Numbered from the stretch's first letter, positions 12,063 to 21,516 are shown. The stretch is 64,000 nucleotides of DNA from Woeseia sp. (GCA_019653755.1 BPCL01000002.1:62001-126000); one strand, 5' to 3'. Notes: generated by a model from the sequence alone, not told the origin. Translations and numbers: made by a program.

Positions 12063-12114
12063 GTTAATTCATATTAAGGAGATCGACGAATATAGATGTA
12101 TTATCTAAGGAGAT

Positions 12115-12849
12115 CTAAGAACATACATCACAATTGACACGTTTTTCAAGATTAATTTTGTTATAGATATTATTTTTAAAGTCAAAGACCGAAACGATAT
12201 TTTTTTGACCTGTATTTAGTCCTGATATTGTTTTTATACACTCCATAGCCATCATTGAACCCATAATTCCAACAACAGGAGAAAGTACTCCTATTCCATC
12301 ACAGTCCAAAAGACTTTCATCGCCTAAGGTATAGAGACAATTTAGACAACTTTCATCTTTATCTTTATTTAATATAGTAATTAGGTGGCCTTCATAACGG
12401 ATTGCAGCCCCAATGCAAAGAGGTTTTCTTTGTTCATAAGTAATTTGATTTATCATTAACCTTGATTCTAGGTTGTCTGTAGCATCAATAATTAGATCAG
12501 AATCTTTAATAAGTTCTCTTAGCTCATCTTCATCGAGTCTTTTTTGAATTGCATCAATCAGGATATCCTCATTGAAAGCTTTAAGTTTTTCTTTGGCTAC
12601 TATAGCTTTATTCATTCCTATATCTTGTTTTTGAAATAGTATTTGTCTTGAAAGGTTAGATTCATCGACAGAATCAAAGTCAACCAAAGTTAATTTCCTT
12701 ATTCCTGATACCGTCAGATAAAGACTTGTAGCTGAACCAAGACCACCAACTCCAATTATTAGGATAGAGCTATTGGATAGTTTTTTCTGTCCATCCTTGC
12801 CAAAACCTTCAAGATTATGGTGGCTTATGTATCGCATACTCTCAGGCAT
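12115..12849 (-). CDS. moeB: ThiF/MoeB/HesA family adenylyltransferase (E1-like)
   Basis: E1-like enzymes adenylate the C-terminal Gly-Gly of small sulphur carriers such as MoaD or ThiS. The 244-residue protein has the nucleotide-binding loop IGVGGLGSATSLYL, the catalytic-type arginine region SNLSRQILFQKQDIG, the Asp of DATDNLESR, and two CxxC pairs (ESCLNCLY and NCDVCS) expected to bind zinc. Length and motifs match MoeB or ThiF; without a neighbouring moaD or thiS I cannot say which carrier it serves. It starts two bases after prmC; prfA-prmC-moeB is a known gammaproteobacterial order, which favours MoeB. Confidence 0.85.
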   Translation of the reverse strand: MPESMRYISHHNLEGFGKDGQKKLSNSSILIIGVGGLGSATSLYLTVSGIRKLTLVDFDSVDESNLSRQILFQKQDIGMNKAIVAKEKLKAFNEDILIDAIQKRLDEDELRELIKDSDLIIDATDNLESRLMINQITYEQRKPLCIGAAIRYEGHLITILNKDKDESCLNCLYTLGDESLLDCDGIGVLSPVVGIMGSMMAMECIKTISGLNTGQKNIVSVFDFKNNIYNKINLEKRVNCDVCS

Positions 12850-12851
12850 CT

Positions 12852-13711
12852 CTAGATCTTTTTTCCTATTGTTACTCTGGGGATCTGATTTAAGTCATTA
12901 TATGTTTTAATGTCAACGTAACCATTTAGTTCTAATTCGTTTTGACAGAAGTCTTTTTGATTATAGGCATGCTCTATGAGAAGTAATCCATTCTCTCTTA
13001 AATATGCTTGGCTGTTTTTAATAATGTGGTTAATTGCGGATTGTCCAGAATCCTTAGAATATAAGGCGATATCAGGCTCATAATATAGTTTCATTATCTC
13101 ATCTTGTGTTAATTCATCTTTATCAACATAAGGGGATTACTAACGATAATATTAAACTCCTCATTCACTTCACTAAACCAGTCGGATGTTTTGAAAAGAA
13201 TATTATTTACATGATTATTGATCGCATTTTTTTTCGCTAACTCTAAAGCTTTAGTAGAAATATCAATAGCTGTAAATTTAATTAATGGGCTTTCTTTGGC
13301 TAATGCAATTGAAACTGCACCTGAGCCCGTACCTAACTCCAGAACATTAGGGTTATTATATTTCTTTATAAATGAAAGGCATTTTTCCACTAGTAATTCT
13401 GTTTCTGGTCTTGGGATTAATACAGCTTCATTGACTTGTAGAACTAATGACCAAAACTCTTTCTTACCCGTAAGATACGCCAATGGTTTACCTTTCTGTC
13501 TTTCTGATAACAAACTTTGGTATTTTTTATACAAAAGATGATCAATAGAGAGATTTCTTTTGTAAAAATCTAGCCTATCTTTTTTTAGAATATCTGCTAA
13601 TAAAATTTCTGATTCTAGTTTTGGGCTATCAGTAATAGTTGATAAATAATGAGCGGCTTCATCTATGATGTCATTACTATAATATTCTTTTCTTACTGAT
13701 TGATTATTCAT
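12852..13711 (-). CDS. prmC: Release-factor glutamine methyltransferase PrmC, one frameshift
   Basis: PrmC methylates the Gln of the GGQ motif in release factors. The first frame has the N-terminal helical domain, then GKKEFWSLVLQVNEAVLIPRPETE and the SAM-binding VLELGTGSGAVSIALAKE. The catalytic NPPY is broken: the sequence gives SNPL because the C-run at 13132-13135 (read as GGGG on plus) is one base short; adding one restores SNPPYVDKDELTQDEIMKL and joins the C-terminal fragment that ends RVTIGKKI. The start overlaps the prfA stop by eight bases, consistent with its role on that gene's product. Confidence 0.93.
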
Positions 13712-14786
13712 CTAGTTGAGACATTTGTTTAGCTGCATTTTCTTGAGCTAAAGACTCTATAAGATTCATAAGATCTCCTTCCATAACTTCTGCAAGATTA
13801 TATAGAGTTAGCCCTATTCGGTGATCAGTAACTCTACCTTGAGGAAAATTATATGTTCTTATTCTTTCAGATCTATCACCGCTTCCAACCATCATTTTTC
13901 TCTCTTCGGCTTGTTGATCAGCAATCTTTTTTTGTTCCATATCATAGATTCTGGCTTTAAGGAGGCTCATTGCCTTAGCTTTATTCTTGTGTTGGGATCT
14001 ATTGTCTTGGCACTCTGCCACAGTTCCAGTGGGGATATGTGTTAGACGGACTGCAGAATCTGTTTTATTCACATGCTGTCCTCCAGCACCGGATGCTCTA
14101 TAGGTATCAACTCTAAGATCATTTGTATTAATTTCAATTTCATCCACTTCATCTACTTCAGGAATGATTGCTACAGTGCAAGCAGAGGTATGAATTCTTC
14201 CTTGTGATTCAGTTTTCGGTATCCTTTGAACTCGATGAGTGCCAGATTCAAATTTAAGCTTTGAAAATACTCCTTTACCTAAAACACGAGCAATAATTTC
14301 TTTGTACCCTCCTTGCCCACTTTCATTCTGATTCAATATCTCAACAGACCACCTCTGTTCTTCACAAAACCTGGCATACATTCTGAAGATATCACCTGCA
14401 AATATAGCTGCTTCCTGACCTCCTGTGCCTGCTCTTATTTCCAGGTAAATATCACTGTTGTCTCTAGGGTCATCAGTGAGCAATAGGGGCATAATTTGCT
14501 CTTCTAGCTCAAGCAGTTGATTATCTATAAACTCTATTTCTTCTTTAGCCAATGCTTGAAGTTCATCATCTTTTTCATCAATGAGATCTGTAGCATTCTC
14601 TTTTTCATTGATTAAGGTTGAATATTCTTCGAATAGCTTTACCACAGGTTCTATTCGTGAGAGCTCCTTGGAAAGTTCGACCATCAGCTTATTATTCTTT
14701 TGTGTAGCTTCATCTGACAGTTGTTTTCCAATAGAATGGTATTGTTCTTTAATAATCTTTAGTTTATTTATGATTGAATCTTTCAT
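13704..14786 (-). CDS. prfA: Peptide chain release factor 1
   Basis: RF1 recognises UAA and UAG stop codons and triggers peptide release. The 360-residue protein is intact, with an N-terminal coiled coil, LEIRAGTGGQEAAIFAGDIF, the PxT-like anticodon region, and the catalytic SGAGGQHVNKTDSAVRLTHI, followed by RSERIRTYNFPQGRVTDHRI. Length matches the family. In many gammaproteobacteria hemA lies directly upstream; here lolB diverges instead, 67 bases away, and hemA is absent. Confidence 0.98.
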   Translation of the reverse strand: MKDSIINKLKIIKEQYHSIGKQLSDEATQKNNKLMVELSKELSRIEPVVKLFEEYSTLINEKENATDLIDEKDDELQALAKEEIEFIDNQLLELEEQIMPLLLTDDPRDNSDIYLEIRAGTGGQEAAIFAGDIFRMYARFCEEQRWSVEILNQNESGQGGYKEIIARVLGKGVFSKLKFESGTHRVQRIPKTESQGRIHTSACTVAIIPEVDEVDEIEINTNDLRVDTYRASGAGGQHVNKTDSAVRLTHIPTGTVAECQDNRSQHKNKAKAMSLLKARIYDMEQKKIADQQAEERKMMVGSGDRSERIRTYNFPQGRVTDHRIGLTLYNLAEVMEGDLMNLIESLAQENAAKQMSQLDE

Positions 14787-14853
14787 AAGCGTAAAAAAAT
14801 ATTCCTATGAGTATTTTATACTCAAAAGACATATAAAGAGTCGTTATTTGTGG

Positions 14854-15405
14854 ATGTTGATCGTTTTTTTAATGACATTATTTCTAATAAGCTGCACTAA
14901 TGTTCATCTTAAAAATCAAGGATTTAACTGGGAAAATAATCAAAGAGAAGTTCAAAATATTCAAACCTACTCTATGAGTGGAGCTGTTTCTTTAAAAAGT
15001 AAAGAGGAGAATTTTCTAGGCAATTACAAGATAGTTAGTGAAGATAGTGCAAACTATATTTTGTTAACAGATTTTTTTGGCAGAACTATCATTTCATCAA
15101 AGTCTAATTATTTGCCAGATTTGTTTGAAGCTTCAAATTTAAATCTATCAAGCAAAGAGCTAAAAATAATAGAATCACTAAACTTCGATTTACCCTCAAT
15201 GTTATTAGCTAAATCTTCATTTTTGCCAACAAAGGACCTGATTTTTAATCAATTTGGTAGGCTCGATTCAATTCTAATCCCCAACCACAGGATTGATTAT
15301 GAGACTTACATGGATTTTGAGAGTTTAGCCATACCAAAGAAAGTCACAATTACAAACGAGTTTTATGAAATAACTTTTTCCTTAAAATTCTTTGAAAAAA
15401 TATGA
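14854..15405 (+). CDS. lolB: Outer-membrane lipoprotein receptor LolB (probable)
   Basis: LolB accepts lipoproteins from LolA and inserts them into the outer membrane. I choose the ATG at 14854, which gives a 183-residue protein with a short lipoprotein signal (MLIVFLMTLFLISCTNVH, lipobox LISC). Longer in-frame starts lie inside prfA on the other strand and are not credible. The mature part has YSMSGAVSLKSKEENFLGNY, resembling the LolB strand region. Sequence similarity alone is modest; position, divergent from prfA and upstream of tRNA-Gln/prs, is the stronger argument. It could be another small outer-membrane lipoprotein. Confidence 0.7.
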   Translation: MLIVFLMTLFLISCTNVHLKNQGFNWENNQREVQNIQTYSMSGAVSLKSKEENFLGNYKIVSEDSANYILLTDFFGRTIISSKSNYLPDLFEASNLNLSSKELKIIESLNFDLPSMLLAKSSFLPTKDLIFNQFGRLDSILIPNHRIDYETYMDFESLAIPKKVTITNEFYEITFSLKFFEKI

Positions 15406-15423
15406 ATAATGCAAAGCCGATGC

Positions 15424-15452
15424 TTGACAGCATAATCAAGCAACCTCAGAAT
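15424..15452 (+). promoter_or_regulatory. Candidate sigma-70 promoter for tRNA-Gln
   Basis: A perfect -35 box TTGACA (15424-15429) is followed after 17 bases by CAGAAT (15447-15452, four of six consensus positions). Initiation near 15459 would leave a leader of about 22 bases before the tRNA. The same arrangement precedes the second tRNA in this window. Confidence 0.5.
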
Positions 15453-15480
15453 GACTTGATTGTAATTAAAGTTTTTATAA

Positions 15481-15555
15481 TGGGGTGTAGCCAAGCGGTA
15501 AGGCAACGGGTTTTGATCCCGTGATGCGCAGGTTCGAATCCTGCCACCCCAGCCA
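15481..15555 (+). tRNA. tRNA-Gln (anticodon TTG)
   Basis: The 75-base gene folds as a cloverleaf. The acceptor TGGGGTG pairs with the CACCCCA strand, followed by discriminator G and an encoded CCA. The anticodon loop is TTTTGAT (15511-15517) with anticodon TTG at 15513-15515, and the T arm has GGTTCGAATCC. The sequence closely resembles E. coli tRNA-Gln. It sits just upstream of prs, and its charging probably depends on, or competes with, the GatCAB pathway encoded 3 kb away. Confidence 0.97.
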
Positions 15556-15598
15556 GGAAATATATGATTAATAAAGCTAAAATAAGTAAATACTAAAA

Positions 15599-16554
15599 AT
15601 GAATAGAGATAAAATAATTTTATTTGCAGGCCCCGCTTCTAGCGCACTGGGTAACTTAATAGGCCGATATCTCAATCAACCTCTTGGCTGGATTCAAGTG
15701 GGGTCAGTTCAGTGATTCAGAGCCCTAGCATAGAAATTTCAGAAAACATCAGAGGGATGGATATTTTTCTCATGCAATCCACTTATGAGCCAGCAAATGA
15801 ACATCTGATGCAACTTTTATTGATGGCTGATGCCTGTAAAAGAGCATCAGCAAAATCTATTTCAGCAGTGGTGCCTTATTTTGGTTATTCAAGACAAGAT
15901 AGGAGACCAAGAAATACACGAGGGCCTGTATCGGCAAAACTTGTGGCTGACTTAATAGAAACTTCAGGTATACAAAGATTAATTACTGTTGATCTTCATG
16001 CGGATCAGATAGAAGGCTTTTTTTCAATTCCTGTGGATAATATCTATTCATCTCAATTGCTCCTAAGCGATATATGGAGACAGAGGTATGATGAGCCAGT
16101 CATGGTATCACCAGATGTTGGCGGAGTTTTGCGTGCGAGGGCTATAGCAAGACGTCTTGATAACGCAGGCTTAGCTATTATTGATAAAAGAAGAGAGGCA
16201 GCTAATAAATCCGAAGTCATGAATATTATTGGAGATGTGGAGGGTAAAACGGCGATCTTATTTGATGATATGGTCGATACCGCAGGAACATTATGTAATG
16301 CATCTTCAGCTCTCAAGGAGAACGGTGCTAAAAAAACTGTAGCTTATGCAGCTCACCCAGTCTTATCTGGCCCTGCGATCGAAAGAATTAAAGAGTCAGA
16401 TCTAGATGAGGTTATCGTTACTGACACCATACCTCTATCAGAGGAAGCTCAGGCAATTGGTAAAATTAGACAGTTATCCATAGCAGAGTTACTGGGTGAA
16501 ACGATCCAGAGAATGGTTGATGACGAGTCTGTAAGTTCACTCTATGCTGATTAG
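15599..16554 (+). CDS. prs: Ribose-phosphate pyrophosphokinase, one frameshift
   Basis: Prs makes PRPP from ribose 5-phosphate and ATP for nucleotide, His and Trp synthesis. The ATG at 15599 opens [20 protein letters not shown]. At the G-run 15700-15703 one extra G breaks the frame; removing it gives [19 protein letters not shown], the family's conserved segment. The second frame holds [25 protein letters not shown] and the PRPP loop [12 protein letters not shown]. The total of about 317 residues is normal. It lies 44 bases after tRNA-Gln and 100 before rplY. Confidence 0.96.
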
Positions 16555-16653
16555 ACCAATATACAGAAGCATTTTTCACTAGCCACACTCTACAACATCG
16601 GTTATTATTTCCCACCATTTTAAAGATAATATAGTTTCTACAAAGAGAAAATT

Positions 16654-17379
16654 ATGGCTAATGATATAGATTTAATTGCTGAATCAAGAGACAAATCTGG
16701 AACCTCTCACTCAAGGCGAATGAGGCATGATGGTATGGTGCCTGCAGTGATTTATGGCGCTGAAAAAGAGACGCTGAACTTAGCGATTGACCATAATCAA
16801 CTTCTCAGAAAGTTAGCTAATGAAAGTTTTCTTAATAGTATTTTGAATATAAAGATTGATGATAAGGAAGAATCTGTTCTTATAAAAAATGTTCAAGTGC
16901 ATCCTTCTAAGCGACAAATAATTCATCTCGATCTCCAACGTGTTAAATCTGATCAGGTAATCCGAGTTTCTATACCACTCCAGTTCTTAAATGAAGATAT
17001 GGCTGAAGGTGTAAAACTTGAGGGCGGAACAGTAACACCTTTAATGAATGAGGTAGAGGTTAGTTGTCTACCTAAGGACCTTCCAGAAAAACTTGAAGTG
17101 GATGTAATAGATCTAAAATTAGATGATATGCTTTATTTGGAAGATATCGTTCTACCTGAAGGCGTTGAAATACCTCTGCTGACTCAAGATGAACCTGCTA
17201 ATGAGCCAATTGTTGCTGTTAGACTTCTTAGAATTGCAGAAGAAGAGATAGAGCCAGAAGTTGATGAAGAAGGGCTTGAAGAAGGGCTTGAAGAAGGAGC
17301 TGAAGGAGCTGCTGAAGAAGGAGCTGAAGGAGCAGGAGAGGAGACTGCTGAAGGAGATAGCGAGGAAAATAAAGAATAG
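16654..17379 (+). CDS. rplY: 50S ribosomal protein L25 (TL5/CTC form) with acidic tail
   Basis: L25 binds 5S rRNA on the large subunit. The first about 95 residues match L25 (ESRDKSGTSHSRRMRHDG, VPAVIYG, VQVHPSKRQIIHLDLQRV), followed by the TL5/CTC domain (LKLEGG-like VKLEGGTVTPLMNEVEV, LPKDLPEKLEVDV). The last about 40 residues are a low-complexity Glu/Gly/Ala tail with repeated EEGLEEG and AEGA units, longer than in many relatives. Gene order prs-rplY-pth-ychF is standard. Confidence 0.95.
   Translation: MANDIDLIAESRDKSGTSHSRRMRHDGMVPAVIYGAEKETLNLAIDHNQLLRKLANESFLNSILNIKIDDKEESVLIKNVQVHPSKRQIIHLDLQRVKSDQVIRVSIPLQFLNEDMAEGVKLEGGTVTPLMNEVEVSCLPKDLPEKLEVDVIDLKLDDMLYLEDIVLPEGVEIPLLTQDEPANEPIVAVRLLRIAEEEIEPEVDEEGLEEGLEEGAEGAAEEGAEGAGEETAEGDSEENKE
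17262..17376 (+). repeat. Short in-gene repeats encoding the L25 acidic tail
   Basis: GAAGAAGGGCTT occurs twice in succession and related GAAGGAGCT units follow, all encoding Glu-Glu-Gly or Glu-Gly-Ala. The pattern suggests slippage-driven length variation of the tail. It also creates a spurious lysine-rich frame on the plus strand. Confidence 0.75.
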
Positions 17380-17397
17380 CAATAGTATAGTATTCTT

Positions 17398-17982
17398 ATG
17401 CGACCTCAAAAACTTATGCCCAGAGTCTTTATTGGGTTGGGAAATCCGGGTAAACGTTACACTAGAAACAGACATAATCTTGGCTATCAAGTTTTAGATA
17501 AGCTCTCAGATAAATATGAGTTAATTGATTTCAAGAAACATGCGAAAGTTTCTGGTGTGTTCATTAAGACAAATCTAAGAGATAAAGAAATTATTCTCTT
17601 TAAGCCGTCTAAATTTATGAATGAGAGTGGCCATTCAGTTAACCAGTTAATACAATTCTATAAACTAAAACCCGAAGATATTTGTGTGATTCATGATGAT
17701 TTGGATATAGAGCCAGGCAACCTGCAACTCAAGTTTGGAGGAGGGCATGCTGGACACAACGGCTTAAGAGATATCATCAAATGCTGTGGAAGTTCAGATT
17801 TTACAAGAATCAGAATTGGTATAGGTCATCCATCAAAAGGAGAGGTGATTAACTATGTACTTAAGGACCCAGCACAAAACGATAAAGACAAGATAGAGGC
17901 TTCAAAACTTGATGCAATAGAAAGCATTGAAATAATATTAGATCGCGGTCTTGATGAGGCCATGAATCATTTTAATCAGTAA
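17398..17982 (+). CDS. pth: Peptidyl-tRNA hydrolase
   Basis: Pth recycles peptidyl-tRNAs released by stalled ribosomes. The intact product has VFIGLGNPGKRYTRNRHNLG with the catalytic His, FKPSKFMNESG, and DDLDIEPGNLQLKFGGGHAG followed by HNGLRDI. The frame begins at 17398; a second in-frame ATG at 17416 (MPRVFIGLGNPG) would match the usual family N-terminus better and may be the true start. It is 18 bases after rplY and is followed at once by the MetE-like gene. Confidence 0.96.
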   Translation: MRPQKLMPRVFIGLGNPGKRYTRNRHNLGYQVLDKLSDKYELIDFKKHAKVSGVFIKTNLRDKEIILFKPSKFMNESGHSVNQLIQFYKLKPEDICVIHDDLDIEPGNLQLKFGGGHAGHNGLRDIIKCCGSSDFTRIRIGIGHPSKGEVINYVLKDPAQNDKDKIEASKLDAIESIEIILDRGLDEAMNHFNQ

Positions 17983-17983
17983 A

Positions 17984-19020
17984 ATGGAAAAAAAATTTAA
18001 GGCGACCACTGCTGGAAGTTTGCCAAAATATGATTGGCTTGCCGAGACAGAAACATTATGGCCTCAATGGAAGGCCTCAGGTGATGAGCTTTGGGATAAG
18101 CAAAAAAAATCAGCCAAGCTTTGGATTGAGGAGCAGGAAGATGCAGGCTTGGAGATTGTTTCTGAAGGCGAGCAATTTCGTATACATTTTGTTCATGGCT
18201 TCCTGGAAAAGATCATAGGTATAGATTGGGATAAAAAAACCCAAATGGGTATTAGAAATGATCGATACACAGTAGAAGTCCCAACCGTTACACATGAAGT
18301 TGGAAGACAGGCTCTGTGCATCTTAAAGAAGCTAGTTTTTTAAGAGAAAATACAGAAAGTACGACAAAATTTACTCTCCCCGGGCCACTTACGATCTCCG
18401 ATACAATTGCCAACGATTATTACAACTCATCACAAGATATGGCCATGCATTTTGCACAGCTTCTAAATGATGAAGCCAAGGAACTAGCGAAAGCTGGGAT
18501 TGATATCATTCAATTTGATGAACCAGCATTTAACTCGTTTACCACTGAATCCATTGACTGGGGTATGGAGGCATTGGAAATAGCTGCAGCTAATCTTGAT
18601 TGCAAGACTGCTGTTCATATTTGTTATGGCTATGGAATAGAGGAAAATCTTAGTTGGAAAAAAACATTGGGAGAGCAATGGAAAGAATACGAATCACTCT
18701 TCCCAGAAATCAATAAAAGTAGCATTGACCAGATCTCATTAGAATTTGCTGGTTCAAATGTTCCACCAGAACTCATGCGACTACTTCCGGATAAAGAAAT
18801 CATGGTTGGAGTGATCGGAGTGGTGAATGATCATATAGAAACAGCAGATGAGGTCAAAGACAATATCATAGAAGCGCTTAAACATATGGATTCTGAAAGA
18901 TTAATTGCCTGCAGTAATTGTGGCATGGCTCCGATTTCTGTAAATGTTGCCAGAAGCAAGATAAGAGCTCTAGGTTTAGGTGCCGAGTTGGCTTATAAGC
19001 AGATCAAAAATAATTTATAA
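17984..19020 (+). CDS. Short MetE-like (core) methionine synthase, one frameshift
   Basis: The product corresponds to the C-terminal catalytic barrel of cobalamin-independent methionine synthase, about 340 residues, without the N-terminal MetE domain. It starts KATTAGSLPKYDWLAE, typical of core MetE proteins. Zinc ligands are visible: VHICYG (His, Cys), the FDEPAF acidic site, and IACSNCGMAP (Cys). The frame breaks near 18312; corrected it reads QASVHLKEASFLREN. Core enzymes of this type use methyl donors other than the polyglutamyl folate of full MetE, and some need a partner; none is adjacent. It starts one base after the pth stop and two bases separate it from ychF, so it is inserted within a usually conserved pair. 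Confidence 0.82.
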
Positions 19021-19022
19021 CA

Positions 19023-20120
19023 ATGGGTATTCGATGCGGCATAGTCGGACTTCCAAATGTGGGGAAATCGACACTATTTAACCTCTTATCAGAAGGATCA
19101 GCAGAAGCTGAGAACTACCCTTTTTGTACCATTGAGCCAAATGTTGGTATTGTCATTGTTCCCGATCAAAGGTTGGATCAATTAGCAGCAATAGCTAATC
19201 CAGAAGAGGTTATACCTAGTGTTATTGAGTTTGTTGATATAGCAGGACTGGTTAAAGGCGCCTCAGAGGGCGAAGGATTGGGTAATAAATTTTTAGCAAA
19301 CATTCGAGAAACAGATGCCATTATTCATGTCGTTCGTTGTTTTGAGGATAGAAATATCACGCATGTCTCTGATGAGATTAACCCATTAGAAGATCTTGAG
19401 ATTATCAACACTGAATTACTTTTAGCTGACATCCAAACACTGGAAAAACGTCTTTTAAGAGCAGAAAAGCAATCTAAGACGGGTGATAAGGAGCAATTAT
19501 CAAAAAAAGCTTTTTTAACTAAACTAATGGATCATTTAAGCTCAAATCATCCAGCCAGGTCATTTTCAGTGGCTAAAGATGAAAAACAGTTGATGAAAGA
19601 ATTATGCCTGCTTACAGCAAAGCCTATGTTGTATGTAGCAAATATTGATGAGTCTTCGATAGTTAATGTTAATAAACATATTCAGCAATTACAGGAGTAT
19701 GTGGATGAAACTCAAAACACAGTGATGGTTTCTCTTTGCGTTTCACTAGAAGCTGAGATATCTATATTAGATGCTACTGAGAAGGAAGATTTTTTGAAAG
19801 AACTTCAGCTAAATGAGCCAGCCATCAATAAATTAATCAGATCATCTTACACATTACTTGATCTCCAAACCTTTTTCACAGCAGGCCCTAAGGAAGTAAG
19901 GTCCTGGTCTGTCAAGCGAAATTCAAAGGCCCCAAAAGCAGCTGGAGTAATACACACAGATTTTGAAAGGGGGTTTATTAAAGCAGAGGTTATAAGCTTT
20001 GAGGATTATATTGAGCAGGGCGGTGAGCAGGCCGCAAAATCTGTAGGTAAGTTACGGCTGGAAGGCAAAGAATATTTAGTGCAAGAGGGCGACGTTGTGC
20101 ACTTTAAATTTAATGTTTAA
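19023..20120 (+). CDS. ychF: Redox-regulated P-loop ATPase YchF/OLA1
   Basis: YchF is an Obg-family P-loop protein that prefers ATP and is linked to translation and oxidative-stress control. The intact 365-residue protein has G1 [16 protein letters not shown]3 [17 protein letters not shown], the altered G4 ANIDES in place of NKxD (the family's reason for ATP preference), and a C-terminal TGS domain ([30 protein letters not shown]). Confidence 0.97.
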   Translation: MGIRCGIVGLPNVGKSTLFNLLSEGSAEAENYPFCTIEPNVGIVIVPDQRLDQLAAIANPEEVIPSVIEFVDIAGLVKGASEGEGLGNKFLANIRETDAIIHVVRCFEDRNITHVSDEINPLEDLEIINTELLLADIQTLEKRLLRAEKQSKTGDKEQLSKKAFLTKLMDHLSSNHPARSFSVAKDEKQLMKELCLLTAKPMLYVANIDESSIVNVNKHIQQLQEYVDETQNTVMVSLCVSLEAEISILDATEKEDFLKELQLNEPAINKLIRSSYTLLDLQTFFTAGPKEVRSWSVKRNSKAPKAAGVIHTDFERGFIKAEVISFEDYIEQGGEQAAKSVGKLRLEGKEYLVQEGDVVHFKFNV

Positions 20121-20146
20121 TCAAAAAGGTTTTCACTGATAAAATT

Positions 20147-21348
20147 TTAATTTCTGCTCAGATCAGCCATAGCATCTATGATTTCAGGATAGTTGCCATA
20201 AAATTCCTCAGACTCACCCTCAGACCTTGTGTTTGGTGTCTTGATATCATCTTCCATATCCAAAAGTCCTATTGCTTCGAGGAAACGAGAGATTTTTAGA
20301 AATCTTTCAATATCTTTAACATTGAATCTTTCTAGGATCCCCCAGTCTTGTTTGGAGCCAGGGGTTGGAAAATATTTCGTTATTCTTGTAAAGATCACAT
20401 CATTTTTTCGATCAACAAAGATGTATTGCCAAATTTTCCACTGGCATTAAAAATTTGTCCTTCATCATCATTTTTTGAAAACCACCAATGAAGTGAATAA
20501 CCACGGTTCAGATCAGTAAATCTTTCTGGTGTGAATTCCCAATAAGGCGTGAAAGTTTCATTTACATAATCGGATGAGATTATTTGATCCTCTTCCCATT
20601 TACCATTTCTGGAAAAGAGTAGGCCAAATCTTGAATAATCCCTTGCTGACATATCAATGCAGCAATAGGTTAGAACATTATCTGAGCTATCCCTCCATAG
20701 TGTTGAATTCTCAGCTCCAATAGGCTTTAAAATTCTTTCGTTAAGCAGCTCATCCGCTTTTTTTCCTGTTGCTACAAGTAAAATATCGCCCAGTAACATT
20801 GAATTAACATTATTGTACTCAAAGAGCGTATTAGGTTTTTTTTCTACCCCTATATTCTTTGCATAAGCCAAATGATCTTTCTTAAAAAACATAAGTTCAT
20901 GTTCATGCTCTGGGAATTGCAATCCAGATGCCATATTGAGGATATCTCTTATAGTGATCTCCGATCTTTCATCATTGAAGTAACTTAAGTAATCACTGAC
21001 CTTATCATCAAGACTTTTAATTTCTCCACGATCAATTGATATTCCTATTAGGCTTGCGTAAAAGCTTTTTGCCATAGACCAAGAGGTTCCAAATGAGCTC
21101 GAGTCAAAACCGTCTGCATAACGCTCGCCGATCAAATACCCATCTTTAATTAAGACCACCCCTTGAGTTGCATCATCTTCAAAGGAGAGATCAAATAATC
21201 GGTCTACTTTGCCTTGATCAATATTAAGATCTGGGGCAGATTTAGTTATCCATTCATCACCTGGAAAGACTCTAGACTCGGATGCATGAGGAATCATAAG
21301 CCCAACAGCAAGAAGCAGAGCTAAGATATATAAATTTCTATTTGGCAT
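20147..21348 (-). CDS. Exported serine hydrolase, beta-lactamase (class C-like) family, one frameshift
   Basis: The protein has a signal peptide (LYILALLLAVGLMIPHASES) and a class C beta-lactamase/DD-peptidase fold with SxxK (WSMAKSFYASLIG) and a YxN-type FEYNNVNSML motif. Members of this family include esterases and peptidases; the specific substrate cannot be told, and it should not be read as an antibiotic-resistance gene. The frame breaks near 20437; corrected, the join reads QYIFVDRKNDVIFTRITKYFPTPG, restoring the C-terminal 80 residues that end DAMADLSRN. Convergent with ychF. Confidence 0.82.
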
Positions 21349-21387
21349 ATTGATTCCTAAACTTTTACTTTAAAATAACTCTTCTGC

Positions 21388-21416
21388 TTGACAGAAAGGC
21401 TTTTCGGATTGAAAAT
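21388..21416 (+). promoter_or_regulatory. Candidate sigma-70 promoter for the CAT-anticodon tRNA
   Basis: TTGACA (21388-21393) lies 17 bases before GAAAAT (21411-21416, four of six consensus positions), about 20 bases upstream of the tRNA start. The design is the same as that upstream of tRNA-Gln. Confidence 0.5.
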
Positions 21417-21435
21417 CCATGATTCAAAGATTATT

Positions 21436-21512
21436 GGTGATGTAGCTCAGATGGTTAGAGCGTCGCACTCATAACGCGAAGGTCGGTGGTTCAATTCCAC
21501 CCATCACCACCA
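21436..21512 (+). tRNA. tRNA with CAT anticodon (elongator Met, or Ile2)
   Basis: The 77-base gene has acceptor GGTGATG pairing with CATCACC, discriminator A and encoded CCA. The D arm has AGCTCAGATGGTTAGAGC and the T arm GGTGGTTCAATTCCACC. The anticodon loop CTCATAA gives CAT. It lacks the three G-C pairs of initiator tRNA, so it is elongator Met or, if modified with lysidine, Ile2; sequence alone does not separate these here. The closing base pair of the anticodon stem is A-C, possibly another base error. Confidence 0.93.
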
Positions 21513-21516
21513 AATT

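Noticed and set aside
12063-12114. Direct repeat TAAGGAGATC (twice) between gatB and the ThiF/MoeB-like gene, considered as a terminator or site
   Set aside because: No stem-loop with a T tract forms and two short copies can occur by chance.
15402-15524. A 40-codon frame starting ATGA-overlapped with the lolB stop, where ispE would be expected
   Set aside because: It runs into the tRNA-Gln gene, shows no IspE motif and carries the tRNA promoter; it is a chance frame.
17261-17497. Lysine-rich frame (KKGLKKGLKKELKELLKKEL) on plus
   Set aside because: It is an off-frame reading of the repetitive L25 tail and continues into pth; a repeat artefact, not an antimicrobial-like peptide.
20147-21348. 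Antibiotic-resistance beta-lactamase
   Set aside because: The SxxK/YxN fold is shared by many esterases and peptidases; nothing specific to resistance enzymes is seen.
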